From positions 2,295,837 through 2,359,836 of the forward strand of contig NZ_JH976535.1 in the NCBI RefSeq assembly GCF_000183545.2: a DNA stretch of 64,000 bases. Reading direction: 5' to 3'. The position numbers and the translations under genes were made by a program. This document shows, in pieces, positions 19,544-33,513 of the stretch (position 1 is the first letter of the stretch; each line of letters begins with the position of its first letter). Below the pieces are notes generated by a model, which was not told where the DNA came from, did no database searches, and worked only from the letters and a program-made list of their open reading frames with translations. This DNA is from Thermaerobacter subterraneus DSM 13965 (GTDB lineage Bacteria > Bacillota > Sulfobacillia > Thermaerobacterales > Thermaerobacteraceae).

Positions 19544-20515
19544 CTACCGGGCCCGCAAGCGCGGATCCAGGGCGTCCCGCAGGCCGTCGCCCACGGCGTT
19601 GAAGGCGAACATGGTGATGCTCAGGGCCAGGGCCGGGAAGGCGAACTGCCACGGCCAGATCCGCATGACGGTATACGCCTCGTTGATCAACGTCCCCCAG
19701 CTGGCCCGCGGCGGCGGCACCCCCAGGCCGATGAAGCTGAGGAACGCCTCGCCAAAGATAGCACCCGGGACCGTCAACGTCAGGCTGACGATGATCGGCC
19801 CCATCACGTTGGGCACCAGGTGCCGCAGGATGAGGGGCAATGTGGGCACCCCGAGGACCCGCGCTGCCAGCACGAACTCCATCTCCCGCAGCTGGAGGAT
19901 CTGGCCGCGCACCAGCCGCGCCATGCCGACCCAGCCCGTCAAGCCCATGGCCAGGATGATGGTGGGCAACCCCGGATTCATGACCACCAGCAGCAGGATC
20001 ACCAGCAGCAGGTACGGGATGCCGTAGAGCACGTCGATGATGCGCATCATGATCTCGTCGACGCGCCCGCCCAGATAGCCCGAGATCCCGCCGTAGAGCA
20101 CGCCGATGATCAGCTCCAGGAGCGCGGCCACGATGCCGATGAACAGCGAGATCCGCCCACCCATCCAGACCCGGGTGAACAGGTCGCGACCGATCTGGTC
20201 GGTGCCGAACCAGTACTGGGCCGAGGGCGGCTTGTTGATGTTGGCGTAATCCTGGAAGTCAAAGGTGTGGCCCCCGACGTGATAGGAGATCACGGGGCCC
20301 AACAACGATCCCAGGGCCATGAAGATCAGCAGCACCATACCTAGCATGGCCAGCCGGTTCGCGCGAAAACGGATCCAAGCGTCCTGCCAGAAGGTCAGGC
20401 TTGGCCGGACGATGGCCTCCGCCTCGCCGGCGGCCATGGGCGCCGGCTGGAAGAGGTCCGGCGTCAGATCGGGTCCCGTCGCCGACGCCGGCCTCGCCGC
20501 CCGGTTCACCGCCAT
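19544..20515 (-). CDS. oppC: Oligopeptide ABC transporter permease OppC (set 2)
   Basis: 323-residue permease with the OppC pattern: first helix (LAMLGMVLLIFMALGSLLGP), YWFGTDQIGRDLFTRVWMGGR, the EAA loop FVLAARVLGVPTLPLI and the end AVGDGLRDALDPRLRAR. The periplasmic loop after the first helix is longer than in set 1 (HVGGHTFDFQDYANINKPP), as in typical oligopeptide systems. It starts 4 bases after the oppB2 stop. Confidence 0.95.
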   Translation of the reverse strand: MAVNRAARPASATGPDLTPDLFQPAPMAAGEAEAIVRPSLTFWQDAWIRFRANRLAMLGMVLLIFMALGSLLGPVISYHVGGHTFDFQDYANINKPPSAQYWFGTDQIGRDLFTRVWMGGRISLFIGIVAALLELIIGVLYGGISGYLGGRVDEIMMRIIDVLYGIPYLLLVILLLVVMNPGLPTIILAMGLTGWVGMARLVRGQILQLREMEFVLAARVLGVPTLPLILRHLVPNVMGPIIVSLTLTVPGAIFGEAFLSFIGLGVPPPRASWGTLINEAYTVMRIWPWQFAFPALALSITMFAFNAVGDGLRDALDPRLRAR

Positions 20516-20519
20516 GGAA

Positions 20520-21449
20520 TCACCCCCTGGCCCGGTTCGTCAGCCGAATCCGCGGGTCGATGATCCCATAGGAGAGATCGACCAGGAAGTTGGCGACGAT
20601 CAGGAAGATGAAATAGAACACCGTGGTCCCCAAGATCAAGGGATAGTCCCTCTGATATACGCTCTCAACGTAATACTTGCCAAGGCCGGGGATTCCAAAG
20701 ATGGCCTCGATGACCACGGTGCCCGTCAGGATGCCCGCCACCAGCGGGCCCAGGATCGTCACGATGGGCAGGATCGCGTTGCGCAGGGCGTGGCGCCAGA
20801 TGACCTCACCCTGGGACAGGCCCTTGGCTCGGGCCGTGTTGATGTAGTCTTGGCCCATCACGTCCAGCATCTGGGTGCGCATCATCCGGACCAGCGTGGC
20901 CAGCATCGTCCCGCCCAGGGCCAGGGAGGGCAGGATCGATGCGACGAAGGTCCCGTTCCAGAGCACCGGCACCAGCTTGAGCTTCACCGCGAACAGCCAC
21001 TGGGCGAACACGGCGATCACGAAGCTCGGCACCGAGACACCCAGGACGGCGATGACCATGGCCGTGTAATCGGGCCAGCGGTTACGGTTCAAGGCGGCGA
21101 TGGTGCCCAGGGTCAGCCCGACGACCAAGGCGAAGACCAGCGCCTGGCCGCCGATCCAGGCGGACCAGGGGAAACCCTCGGCGATCATCCGGTTGACGCT
21201 CTGGCCGATGTTCTTCAACGACACACCCAGGTCGCCTTGGAGCAGGTTGCCCCAGTAACGCAGGTACTGCTCCCAGAGCGGATCGTTCAAGCCGTACTTG
21301 TCCATCATCAGCGCCAGGATCTCGGGCCGCAACCGCGGATCGGCGAAGGGATTCCCCGGAATGGCGTGCATCAACACGAAGGTCACGGTCACCACGGCCC
21401 AGATGGACACCAGCATCAGCACCAGGCGCTGGGCGATGTAACGGCGCAT
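20520..21449 (-). CDS. oppB: Oligopeptide ABC transporter permease OppB (set 2)
   Basis: 309-residue permease. The ATG at 21449 is chosen over upstream starts: AAGGGGGGA lies 6 bases upstream and the OppB N-terminus begins there (MRRYIAQRLVLMLVSIWAVV). TFVLMHAIPGNPF, the coupling loop DYINTARAKGLSQGEV and the end YGIIDPRIRLTNRARG are family features. A hairpin at 21594-21634 separates it from oppA2. Confidence 0.95.
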   Translation of the reverse strand: MRRYIAQRLVLMLVSIWAVVTVTFVLMHAIPGNPFADPRLRPEILALMMDKYGLNDPLWEQYLRYWGNLLQGDLGVSLKNIGQSVNRMIAEGFPWSAWIGGQALVFALVVGLTLGTIAALNRNRWPDYTAMVIAVLGVSVPSFVIAVFAQWLFAVKLKLVPVLWNGTFVASILPSLALGGTMLATLVRMMRTQMLDVMGQDYINTARAKGLSQGEVIWRHALRNAILPIVTILGPLVAGILTGTVVIEAIFGIPGLGKYYVESVYQRDYPLILGTTVFYFIFLIVANFLVDLSYGIIDPRIRLTNRARG

Positions 21450-21593
21450 GCGACGTCCCCCCTTCCTCCCCCGACCAGCATCACCAATCATCGGACGAAC
21501 GCAGCAGACGCACGAGATCCCGGCACGAGGCCGGGATCCCATCGTCCCAACCGGTCTCGTCGTCGGGTGCGCAAGCCTCGGGTCAGGGCGGCC

Positions 21594-21634
21594 GGCGGGC
21601 CCCTCCGCCGCGCGGTGCGGCCACGGGGCCCGCC
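21594..21634 (-). terminator. Hairpin between oppA2 and oppB2
   Basis: Perfect 10-bp arms GGCGGGCCCC and GGGGCCCGCC with a ~21-base loop and no T-run. In binding-protein operons a hairpin here often stabilises the binding-protein mRNA or partly terminates it, giving more OppA than permease; applying that here is inference. Confidence 0.4.
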
Positions 21635-21694
21635 CGGCCGGACCCGGCCTATCGTCTCCTTCCAGGACGGACCGCGCCTGACCGCCCTACGACC

Positions 21695-23446
21695 TCACTG
21701 GCCGCGGCCCTCGGTGTACGCCCACTTGAACTCGGGGCTGTAGCCGATGGCCCGCCGGATGAGGTTCTTGACGTAGGGCTTCTGCGCGTACAGCACCTCG
21801 CGGTGGTAGATCGGCACGATCGGCACGTCCTGGCCAATAAGCTTCTCCAGCTGGATGGCGATCTCCCGCTGCTGGGCGGGGTCCTTCGCCTGCTGGAGCT
21901 GCTTGACCAGGTTGTCGTACTCCTCGTTGCAGTACTTGCCGTCGTTGTAGGGCCCGTCGCACACCCACATGTCCAGGAAGGTCAGCGGGTGGTCATAGTC
22001 GGGACCCCAGCCGGCCATGATGATGTCGAACTTCTGGGTGCGCTGCCGCTCCAGCCGCTCCTCGAAGGGCACCTGGACGATCTGCATGTCGATGCCCAGG
22101 TTCTGCTTCAGCTGCTGCTGGAAGAACTCCAGGCGCGTCTTGACCACGTCGCCGTTGTCACCGACGAACTCCAGGGTCGGGACCTCGGTCAGGCCTTCCT
22201 CCTGGAGGGCCTCCTGCCAGAGCTGCTTCGCCTTGGCCGGGTCGGCCTTGGCCGGGAACAGGTTCAGCGGGCGGACGTACTTCTCCTCGAAGCTGACGCC
22301 CGGCTCGCCCGGCGCCGTGATCACCGGGTTGGTGTAGCTCACCGCCGGCAGACCGATGCCCTTGTTCAGGGCGTTGATGTAGGTCTCCCGGTCGATGGCG
22401 TAGGAGACGGCCTGGCGTGCCTTCGGGTTGTTCCACGGCTTCTTGGTCGTGTTCAGGACCAGGTAGAAGGTGGCCCCGTCGGCGTAGCGGCCCAGCTCGT
22501 CGGCGTGGGTCTGCTCGAACTGCTCCTTGAATTCGGCCGGCACGCCGGTGACGTCGATCTCGCCGGCCTCGTACGCGTTGATGTACGCCGCCGCGTCGCT
22601 CACCATCACGTAGTCGACATAGTCAAGCTTGACGTTGGCAGCATCCCAGTAGTTCGGGTTCTTCTCGATGCGCAGCGAGTTGTTGTGGTTCCACTCCTTG
22701 ACGATGAAGGGGCCGTTGTAGACGGCCTTGTCGGCATCGGTGGCAAACTGGTCGCCGTACTGTTCGACGATGTCCTGGCGCACGGGCTGCCAGGTGCCGA
22801 AGGTCAGCAGGTTCAGGAAGAAGGGAACGTTCTGGCTCAGAGTGACCTTCAGCGTCTTCTCGTCGACGACCTCGATGCCGACGTTGTTGAGGGCCTCTTC
22901 GATCTTGGCATCGTCGCCCTCGCAGGAGCCGTCGTCACCGCAGGCGTTCGCCACATCATTACCGCCCTTGATGTACGGGGCGATGATGTAGGAGTACTGC
23001 GAGGCCAGCCGCGGGTCCATGGCCCGCTTCCAGGCGTAGGCGAAGTCGTTGGCCGTGACGGGCTTGCCGTCGCTCCACTGCGCGTCGCGCAGGTGGAAGG
23101 TCCAGGTCAGCCCGTCCTCGGAGACCTCCCAGCTCTCCGCCATGCCGCTGCCCTCTTTGATCTCGCCGTTGGGGTCCTGGCGTACCAGGCCCTCGTAGGT
23201 GGCGCCGATAATCTGGAAGGAAATCGTGTCGGTCGCCAGCTGCGGGTCCAGGCTCGGCGGCTCGTCGCCCAGATTCAGCTTGAGGTAGTTGGGGCTGTCG
23301 GGCCCGCCGGCCTGCTGCTGAGGTTCCTCCTGCTGCTGGTTGTTGTCACCCTGGCTGCCACCGCCGCTGCCGCAGGCGGACAGGACCAGGGCCGCAACCA
23401 CCAGGAGGCTAAACAGCGCGAACAGCTTGCGATTACGCTTCAACAT
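21695..23446 (-). CDS. oppA: Oligopeptide-binding lipoprotein OppA (set 2)
   Basis: 583-residue SBP family 5 lipoprotein. Signal: MLKRNRKLFALFSLLVVAAL with lipobox LSAC-G, then a Gln/Gly linker (GSQGDNNQQQEEPQQQ). The body matches the OppA/MppA group (EPPSLDPQLATDTISFQIIGATYEGL, DGLTWTFHLRDAQWSDGKPVTANDFAYAW). An insert with two cysteines (ACGDDGSCEGDD, near residue 160) may form a disulfide. The ATG at 23446 has GGGGGG 5 bases upstream. A much better AAAGGAGGTGA stands 6 bases before an in-frame ATC codon 18 codons upstream, so initiation may not be at the ATG. First gene of set 2. Confidence 0.93.
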   Translation of the reverse strand: MLKRNRKLFALFSLLVVAALVLSACGSGGGSQGDNNQQQEEPQQQAGGPDSPNYLKLNLGDEPPSLDPQLATDTISFQIIGATYEGLVRQDPNGEIKEGSGMAESWEVSEDGLTWTFHLRDAQWSDGKPVTANDFAYAWKRAMDPRLASQYSYIIAPYIKGGNDVANACGDDGSCEGDDAKIEEALNNVGIEVVDEKTLKVTLSQNVPFFLNLLTFGTWQPVRQDIVEQYGDQFATDADKAVYNGPFIVKEWNHNNSLRIEKNPNYWDAANVKLDYVDYVMVSDAAAYINAYEAGEIDVTGVPAEFKEQFEQTHADELGRYADGATFYLVLNTTKKPWNNPKARQAVSYAIDRETYINALNKGIGLPAVSYTNPVITAPGEPGVSFEEKYVRPLNLFPAKADPAKAKQLWQEALQEEGLTEVPTLEFVGDNGDVVKTRLEFFQQQLKQNLGIDMQIVQVPFEERLERQRTQKFDIIMAGWGPDYDHPLTFLDMWVCDGPYNDGKYCNEEYDNLVKQLQQAKDPAQQREIAIQLEKLIGQDVPIVPIYHREVLYAQKPYVKNLIRRAIGYSPEFKWAYTEGRGQ

Positions 23447-23506
23447 GGGTACCCCCCTGATGCTGGTTTGCGCCTTCCTCGGCGCAAGACCGGTTCGGAT
23501 GGGGAT

Positions 23507-23517
23507 TCACCTCCTTT
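23507..23517 (-). promoter_or_regulatory. Strong Shine-Dalgarno site upstream of the annotated oppA2 start
   Basis: Minus-strand AAAGGAGGTGA, a near-full anti-Shine-Dalgarno match. It is 61 bases upstream of the oppA2 ATG, but correctly placed for an ATC codon at 23500-23498 that is in frame with oppA2 without an intervening stop. It could serve a non-canonical start or a leader element. Confidence 0.5.
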
Positions 23518-23543
23518 CACCGGTCATTTTTCTTTCGACAAGC

Positions 23544-23549
23544 AGCATA
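23544..23549 (-). promoter_or_regulatory. Putative -10 box of the oppA2 promoter
   Basis: TATGCT on the minus strand (context GGTGTATGCTG) in an AT-richer part of the leader, about 27 bases upstream of the strong ribosome site. No good -35 element is evident. Confidence 0.3.
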
Positions 23550-23586
23550 CACCGTAGGGATGTTCTCGCCGGTCGCGCGATTTCCT

Positions 23587-23611
23587 CCTGTGATACGGTC
23601 CGTTTCACAGG
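23587..23611. promoter_or_regulatory. 25-bp dyad, candidate operator of oppABCDF set 2
   Basis: CCTGTGATACGG and CCGTTTCACAGG, 12-base arms around a central T, with 11 of 12 positions symmetric. It lies about 50 bases upstream of the candidate -10 box, a position suited to a dimeric activator or repressor. The TGTGA...TCACA half-sites are 11 bases apart, not the 6 expected for a Crp site. Confidence 0.45.
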
Positions 23612-23851
23612 GAATAACCGGCGTCCCTCCCAGGCGGTCCCCACCGTCAGCGCCACCGTGGCTGCGGGCGGGCCCCTTGGAAGGGACGCCGCCGCTGAAG
23701 CATCGGACCGGTGCCCGCCTGGACATGACGGGCCCCACCGGCTTCGAACCTTCGGGGTCCCGTGCGCCGGCAGGGCGGAGGACCAGGGCGCACCGAGGAC
23801 CCAAGACCCCTGGGATCCGCGCCGCTTGGCCGCGCTTTTTCCCGGGCCGGA

Positions 23852-24880
23852 TCATCCCCCGCCGGCCACGCCGGCCGGTGCCTCCCAGGCACCCGAGGTG
23901 GGCAGCTTCTCGGCCAGGTGGCAGGCGACCAGGCGGCCGCCCTCCACGGCCCGCAGGGCCGGTTCTTCCTGGCGGCAGATGGCCTCGGCAAAGGGACAGC
24001 GTGTGTGGAAACGGCAGCCGGCCGGCGGGTTGGCCGGCGAGGGCACGTCGCCCTGCAGCACGATGCGCTCCCGCTGCCGCTGTCGGGGCGGGTCGGGCAG
24101 CGGCACGGCGGACAGCAAGGCCTGGGTGTAGGGATGCAGGGGGCGGCGGAACAGGTCATCCACCGGTGCCAGCTCCACCAGCTTGCCCAGGTACATCACC
24201 CCGACCCGGTCGCTGATGTGGCGGACTACCGACAGGTCGTGGGCGATGAACAGGTACGTCAAACCGAAGCGGTCCTGCAGGTCTTCCAGCAGGTTGATCA
24301 CCTGGGACTGGATGGACACGTCCAGGGCCGAGACCGGCTCGTCGCAGACGACAAACCGCGGGTTCAGGGCCAGGGCCCGGGCGATGCCGATCCGCTGGCG
24401 CTGGCCGCCGGAGAACTCGTGGGGGTAGCGCCGGGCATGCTCGGGAGCAAGCCCGACCAGCTCCAACAGCTCGGCCACCCGCTCCCGCAGCGCGCGGCCG
24501 CGGGCGATGCCGTGGACGGCCAGGGCCTCGCCGATGATGTCCCCCACCGTCCGCCGCGGGTTGAGGGAACCGAACGGGTCCTGGAAGATGATTTGCATGT
24601 CCCGCCGCAGCCGCCGCAGGGCCGCGCCGCGCAGCTGGAAGATGTCCGTGCCGTCGAACCGGACCGAACCGGCCGTGGGCTCCAGCAGCCGCAGGACCAG
24701 CCGCCCCGTGGTGGTCTTGCCGCAACCGGACTCGCCCACCAGCCCCAGGGTCTCCCCCGGGAAGATGTCGAGGTCGATGCCGTCCACCGCCCGTACCCAG
24801 CCGCGCGGGCGGCCCAGCCGGCCGCCGGCGGCGGGGAAGTACTTCTTCAGGCCGCGGATCTCGACTAGCGGGCGGCTCAT
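23852..24880 (-). CDS. oppF: Oligopeptide ABC transporter ATPase OppF (set 3, orphan)
   Basis: 342-residue ATPase with Walker [11 protein letters not shown]-loop [41 protein letters not shown] and [14 protein letters not shown]. It overlaps oppD3 by ATGA. No permease or binding protein accompanies this DF pair, so it may energise one of the neighbouring permease sets or a permease elsewhere. The 23447-23851 stretch downstream is the oppA2 leader. Confidence 0.94.
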   Translation of the reverse strand: MSRPLVEIRGLKKYFPAAGGRLGRPRGWVRAVDGIDLDIFPGETLGLVGESGCGKTTTGRLVLRLLEPTAGSVRFDGTDIFQLRGAALRRLRRDMQIIFQDPFGSLNPRRTVGDIIGEALAVHGIARGRALRERVAELLELVGLAPEHARRYPHEFSGGQRQRIGIARALALNPRFVVCDEPVSALDVSIQSQVINLLEDLQDRFGLTYLFIAHDLSVVRHISDRVGVMYLGKLVELAPVDDLFRRPLHPYTQALLSAVPLPDPPRQRQRERIVLQGDVPSPANPPAGCRFHTRCPFAEAICRQEEPALRAVEGGRLVACHLAEKLPTSGAWEAPAGVAGGG

Positions 24881-26241
24881 GGGCGGATCCCTCCCGGGGC
24901 CGCGCCGGGCCGCTGGTCGGCCCCAGCGGACAGGCGATCACCGTACGCCGCGCCGTCCATGCCGGCCGGGACGGCCCTGGCGGCCGGGACGCCGCCGGCC
25001 CGGCCGTCTCCACCGGCCGCGGGGTCGCCGGCGCCCGGGTTACCGCCCGCCCGGGCGGCCCCCGCCGCCGGGGCTCCGCCGGCGGCCGGTTCGTCCCGGA
25101 GCCAGCAGGCCACCCAGCGCCCCTCGCCGGCGGGCTTCAGCGCCGGCTCCTGATGGCGGCAGATGTCCATGGCGTAGGGGCAGCGCGGGTGGAACCGGCA
25201 CCCCGCCGGCAGCCGGGCCGGGCTCGGCACCTGGCCCGGGATCACGTGGAGCCGCTGGGCGCGCCGGTGCAGCTGGGGCATGGAGGCCAGCAAGCCCTCC
25301 GTGTACGGGTGGAGCGGCCGGGCGAACAGGTCGTCCACCGGCGCCGCCTCCACGATGCGGCCGGCGTACATCACCAGCACCCGGTCCGCCATGTCGGCCA
25401 CCACACCCAGGTCGTGGGTGATCAGCAGGATGGCCGTGCCCAGGCGCCGGCGCAGGTCCTTCATGAGATCGAGGATCTGGGCCTGCACCGTCACGTCCAG
25501 GGCCGTGGTGGGCTCGTCGGCGATGAGCAGCTGGGGGTCGCAGGCCACAGCCATGGCGATCATCACCCGCTGGCGCATGCCCCCCGACATCTGGTGAGGG
25601 TACTGGCGCGCCCGCACCTCCGGGTCGGGGATGCCCACCAGCCGCAGCAGCTCCACCGCCCGGGCCTGCGCCTCCCGGCGGGGGAGGCGGCGGTGCCAGC
25701 GCAGGGTCTCGGCGATCTGCTCGCCGGCGGTGAAGACGGGGTTCAAGGAGGTCATGGGCTCCTGGAAGATCATGGCGATGCGGTTGCCGCGGATGCGGCG
25801 CATCTCGGCCTCGCCGAGGCGTAAGAGATCCCGGCCCTCGAACAGGATGGAGCCGCTGGCGATGCGGCCGGGGGGCGAGGGGACGAGCCGCAGGATGGAA
25901 AGGGAGGTCACGCTCTTCCCTGATCCGGACTCCCCCACCAGGCCCACCGTCTCGCCGCGGTGGATGGTGAAGCTGACACCGTCCACGGCGGCAAAGCGGA
26001 CCCCGCCGGCGTGGAACTCGGTGCGCAAGTCGAGCACTTCCAGAAGGGGTTCGGCCCTCCCGGGCCGGCCCGCCGCCTCCGATGCCGTACCGGTCCGGGG
26101 CGCCGCGCCAGCGGGCCGGGACCCCGTCCCGGGCGGGACCGGCGAGGGCGAGGGAGGGCCGGCAGGGACCGGCGACCGGCCGGGGAACGGGGGCGCCGCC
26201 CCGGCCCCGGCTGCAAACGGGGACTGGGCTGCCTCGGGCAA
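24877..26241 (-). CDS. oppD: Oligopeptide ABC transporter ATPase OppD (set 3, orphan)
   Basis: 454-residue ATPase: a core with [29 protein letters not shown] (where FSGGMRQR is usual), [20 protein letters not shown] and [14 protein letters not shown], flanked by low-complexity Ala/Gly/Pro tails of about 60 residues at the N-terminus and 70 at the C-terminus. I choose the TTG at 26241 because GGAGG lies 8 bases before it; an upstream ATG at 26310 has only a weak site. First gene of the two-gene DF operon. Confidence 0.9.
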   Translation of the reverse strand: MPEAAQSPFAAGAGAAPPFPGRSPVPAGPPSPSPVPPGTGSRPAGAAPRTGTASEAAGRPGRAEPLLEVLDLRTEFHAGGVRFAAVDGVSFTIHRGETVGLVGESGSGKSVTSLSILRLVPSPPGRIASGSILFEGRDLLRLGEAEMRRIRGNRIAMIFQEPMTSLNPVFTAGEQIAETLRWHRRLPRREAQARAVELLRLVGIPDPEVRARQYPHQMSGGMRQRVMIAMAVACDPQLLIADEPTTALDVTVQAQILDLMKDLRRRLGTAILLITHDLGVVADMADRVLVMYAGRIVEAAPVDDLFARPLHPYTEGLLASMPQLHRRAQRLHVIPGQVPSPARLPAGCRFHPRCPYAMDICRHQEPALKPAGEGRWVACWLRDEPAAGGAPAAGAARAGGNPGAGDPAAGGDGRAGGVPAARAVPAGMDGAAYGDRLSAGADQRPGAAPGGIRP

Positions 26242-26572
26242 CGCGGGTTCCTCCCAGGTGCGGTAGACGGAGCGCCGCCGGCGGGGCCGGCGGCGGCCGG
26301 TGCGCAGCATGTCCGGTAGCAATTCCCTGCACTGGTTCGCTGCAGGATGCCGGGATCCTTCCCGCCGGCAGCCGCAGGCGGCAGATGCCCCTTTCCCCGC
26401 GCGCTCCCCGGGCCTGCGGGGTTCCGCCCGGCCACGCAGGGGCTCCGGCCGGGCATGGTCGCCGCCAGGGGGACTCCGGCCGTCCCGCCGGGCCTGGGCC
26501 GGGCTGCCGTTCCACCGGAGCATGGCGGGATGCGCCGCCGGATCCCGCACCTCTTGTGCGGGGGGCCGCCCC
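26242..26572. other. Intergenic region between ligA and oppD3
   Basis: About 330 bases with no supported gene; a minus-strand reading frame continues through it from oppD3 but has Arg/Pro-rich, atypical content and no good ribosome site. It presumably carries the oppD3 promoter; I cannot locate convincing elements. Confidence 0.35.
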
Positions 26573-31428
<4,856 letters not shown>

Positions 31429-31511
31429 AACCAGAACCTCCCCACGCCGGACCTGCCGGTCCCGGATCACGCCGGGCCGGCTCTTGTGGACAGGGACCGA
31501 CCCGAGGCCGG

Positions 31512-32533
31512 TCAGGAGCCGGTCCGGCCCTTTCCCCCCACGCGGCCCGCAGGCCCCGGCTGCGCGCCCGGGGCCGGGGAGCCGGCGGCTTCCGGCTCGC
31601 CCGCCGTCGACGAGGCGGGCGCCGTGGGCGGGGGACCGTCGACGGGCAGCACCACACGCATGCGCGTGCCTCGGCCCGGCTCGCTTTCCACGTCGATATG
31701 CCCGCCGTGGCTGCGGACGATGCCGTAGCTCACCGCCAGGCCCAGGCCCGTACCCCCCTCCTTGGTGGAGAAGAAGGGGTCGAAGATCCGGCCCAGATGT
31801 TCGGGCGGAATCCCGGGCCCGCGGTCTTCCACCTCGACCACCACGGTCCCCGCCGCGGGATTGGCGAAGGCCCGGATCTGCAGGCAGCCGCCTTCCGGCA
31901 TGGCGTCCAGGCCGTTGCGGATCAGGTTGAGGAACACCTGCCTCAGCTGGCTCTCGTCGGCCACCACGGGCGGCAGCGGCTCCCTCACCCGCAGCTCCAC
32001 CACACAGCTCCGGGCCGCCTGGTCCAGCCGGATCATGTCCACCAGCCTCTGCAGCAGCGCCCCCACATCCACGCGGCGCAGGCGCAGCCGGGGCTGGCGG
32101 GCCAGCAGCAGCAGGTCGTTGACGATGGTCTCGATCCGCTCGATCTCCTGCAGGACGATGTCGATGTAGCCCGCTGCCTCGCCTTCCAGCCGCCGGTCCA
32201 GGAGCTGGATGAACCCCTTGATGGCGGTGAGGGGATTGCGGATCTCGTGGGCAGCGCCCGCCGCCAGCTGGCCCACCGCCGCCAGGCGCTCCGAGCGCCG
32301 CGCCCGCAGTTCCAGTTCCCGTTCCTGGGTCACGTCCTGCAACAACACCACGGCCCCGGCCTTCTCCCCGTCCGGTCCCACCAGGGGAAAGGCCCGGACC
32401 GCCACGGCCAGCGGTGACCCGTCCCGCCCCTCCAGCTCCAAGAGGCGCGGGGGCAGGGGCTCGGTCGCCTCCAGCTGTTCCAGAAGCATGCTATCACAGG
32501 GGTTGCTCGCCCCCAAGGGCCGCGGCCGCGATA
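31512..32533 (-). pseudogene. 3' fragment of IS-disrupted sensor histidine kinase
   Basis: C-terminal part of the kinase whose 5' part is at 34052-36166. It holds the end of a PAS domain (VRAFPLVGPDGEKAGAVVLLQDVTQE), HisKA with the phospho-accepting H-box AAHEIRNPLTAIKG, the N-box [11 protein letters not shown]1 [10 protein letters not shown]-box IFDPFFST and G2 GGTGLGLAV of the HATPase, and a Pro/Ala/Gly-rich tail. The kinase core is intact, but the membrane and input modules are lost. Its frame joins the 5' part exactly when the IS and one 9-bp duplication are removed. A soluble kinase could only be made from a start inside the fragment; I see no good one. Confidence 0.85.
32525..32533. repeat. 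Target site duplication of the insertion sequence (left copy)
   Basis: GCCGCGATA, identical to the copy at 34159-34167. Nine bases is the duplication length known for ISLre2-family elements. Confidence 0.92.
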
Positions 32534-32557
32534 GACTGCATCAAGCTTCGGTAGGTG
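32534..32557 (+). repeat. Left terminal inverted repeat of the IS
   Basis: 24-bp repeat beginning GACTGCATCAAG, ending GTAGGTG; it matches the right end at 20 of 24 positions. Confidence 0.88.
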
Positions 32558-32580
32558 GATCCCCCCGACCCATGCTCCGG

Positions 32581-33513
32581 TTACGCCACAGAAAGGCCGG
32601 CCAGGTGCCGTAACGCCTGCACCCACTCACGGTCCGCATGCGGCCCGTAGAGCGCCGGGATCCGCACCCGCAGCCACTGGGCGACATCCTCCACGTCGCT
32701 CCGACTCAGGCGCTGCCCGAACAGCCGGCCTTGCGGGGTCGACACCACCGGTGGCGCCTGGCGGCGCTGCCAGACCGGACGCGCATAGCGCTCGAGCTCC
32801 CCATTTGCTCGGGCCGCCAACAGGCGGGCCAGGTGCCGTGCCCCGCCTTCGCTCCACGACGCTCCCCGTCGCTTCATCCGCCGGGCCAGCACGTGGTAAT
32901 TCTGCCCCTCGATCGCACCAAGCCGCCGCACGTTCGCGTCGGCCACGATGCCGTCCCAGTGGTTCTTCATGTACTGCTTCAGCTCTTGGACGCGGTCGCG
33001 GTCGTCTCCCTGCGCCCGCCGGCGAGCCGCATCCAGGATCGCCGCCACCTCGGGCCACGGCTTCCCCTCGGCCAGCGCCGCCGCCAGCTGCCGGTGGGCT
33101 TCCGGATCATGCCGCAGCCCGCGCCGCAGCGCCCGCTTGAGGTGGAACGGATCGAGGCGATAGGTGGCCTGGGGGAGGTACTCCAGCACCTTGCGGATCC
33201 ACGGCGCCCCGTCCCCACCCACCGTGCACTGTTCCACCCGGGCCCAATCCCACGCCGCCGCAAAGGCCGCCAGCGCCTCCTCGATGGACGCCGTCCCTTC
33301 GCCCACGGCCACGTGCACCCGCCGGTTCTTCAGCACCGTCCGCCCCCGCGCGTCCGTCGCCTTGCCCTCATACGCCAGTGCATGCATCAGCGCGATCCGC
33401 TCTTTCTGCCCATCCGGCCCGCGCCGCCGGCCCCGCACCAGCAGCTCGTCAAACTCCAGGTCGACGGCGGCCGCCGGCCGGCTCCCGGGCGGGATCTCGC
33501 CCCGCTCAAACAC
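32581..33513 (-). CDS. ISLre2 transposase, C-terminal part (frameshifted)
   Basis: 310-residue C-terminal two-thirds of a UPF0236/ISLre2 transposase. It contains the catalytic-region sequences family members share: VDLEFDELLVRGRR, the VGGDGAPWIRK block with its Asp, the LDPFHLKRAL block, and AIEGQNYHVLARRMKRRGASWSEGGARHLARLLAAR. It begins with a GTG at 33513 overlapping the end of the N-terminal frame by 8 bases. Removing one G from GGGAGGGCGG would join the two into one ~488-codon frame reading QREAVFERGE, as expected for a single-ORF family. So it is either a frameshift mutation, a sequencing error in a G-rich run, or translational coupling. Confidence 0.85.
   Translation of the reverse strand: MFERGEIPPGSRPAAAVDLEFDELLVRGRRRGPDGQKERIALMHALAYEGKATDARGRTVLKNRRVHVAVGEGTASIEEALAAFAAAWDWARVEQCTVGGDGAPWIRKVLEYLPQATYRLDPFHLKRALRRGLRHDPEAHRQLAAALAEGKPWPEVAAILDAARRRAQGDDRDRVQELKQYMKNHWDGIVADANVRRLGAIEGQNYHVLARRMKRRGASWSEGGARHLARLLAARANGELERYARPVWQRRQAPPVVSTPQGRLFGQRLSRSDVEDVAQWLRVRIPALYGPHADREWVQALRHLAGLSVA

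Noticed and set aside
23587-23611. Dyad upstream of oppA2 as a Crp/Fnr site
   Set aside because: Half-sites TGTGA and TCACA are separated by 11 rather than 6 bases, so the geometry does not fit.
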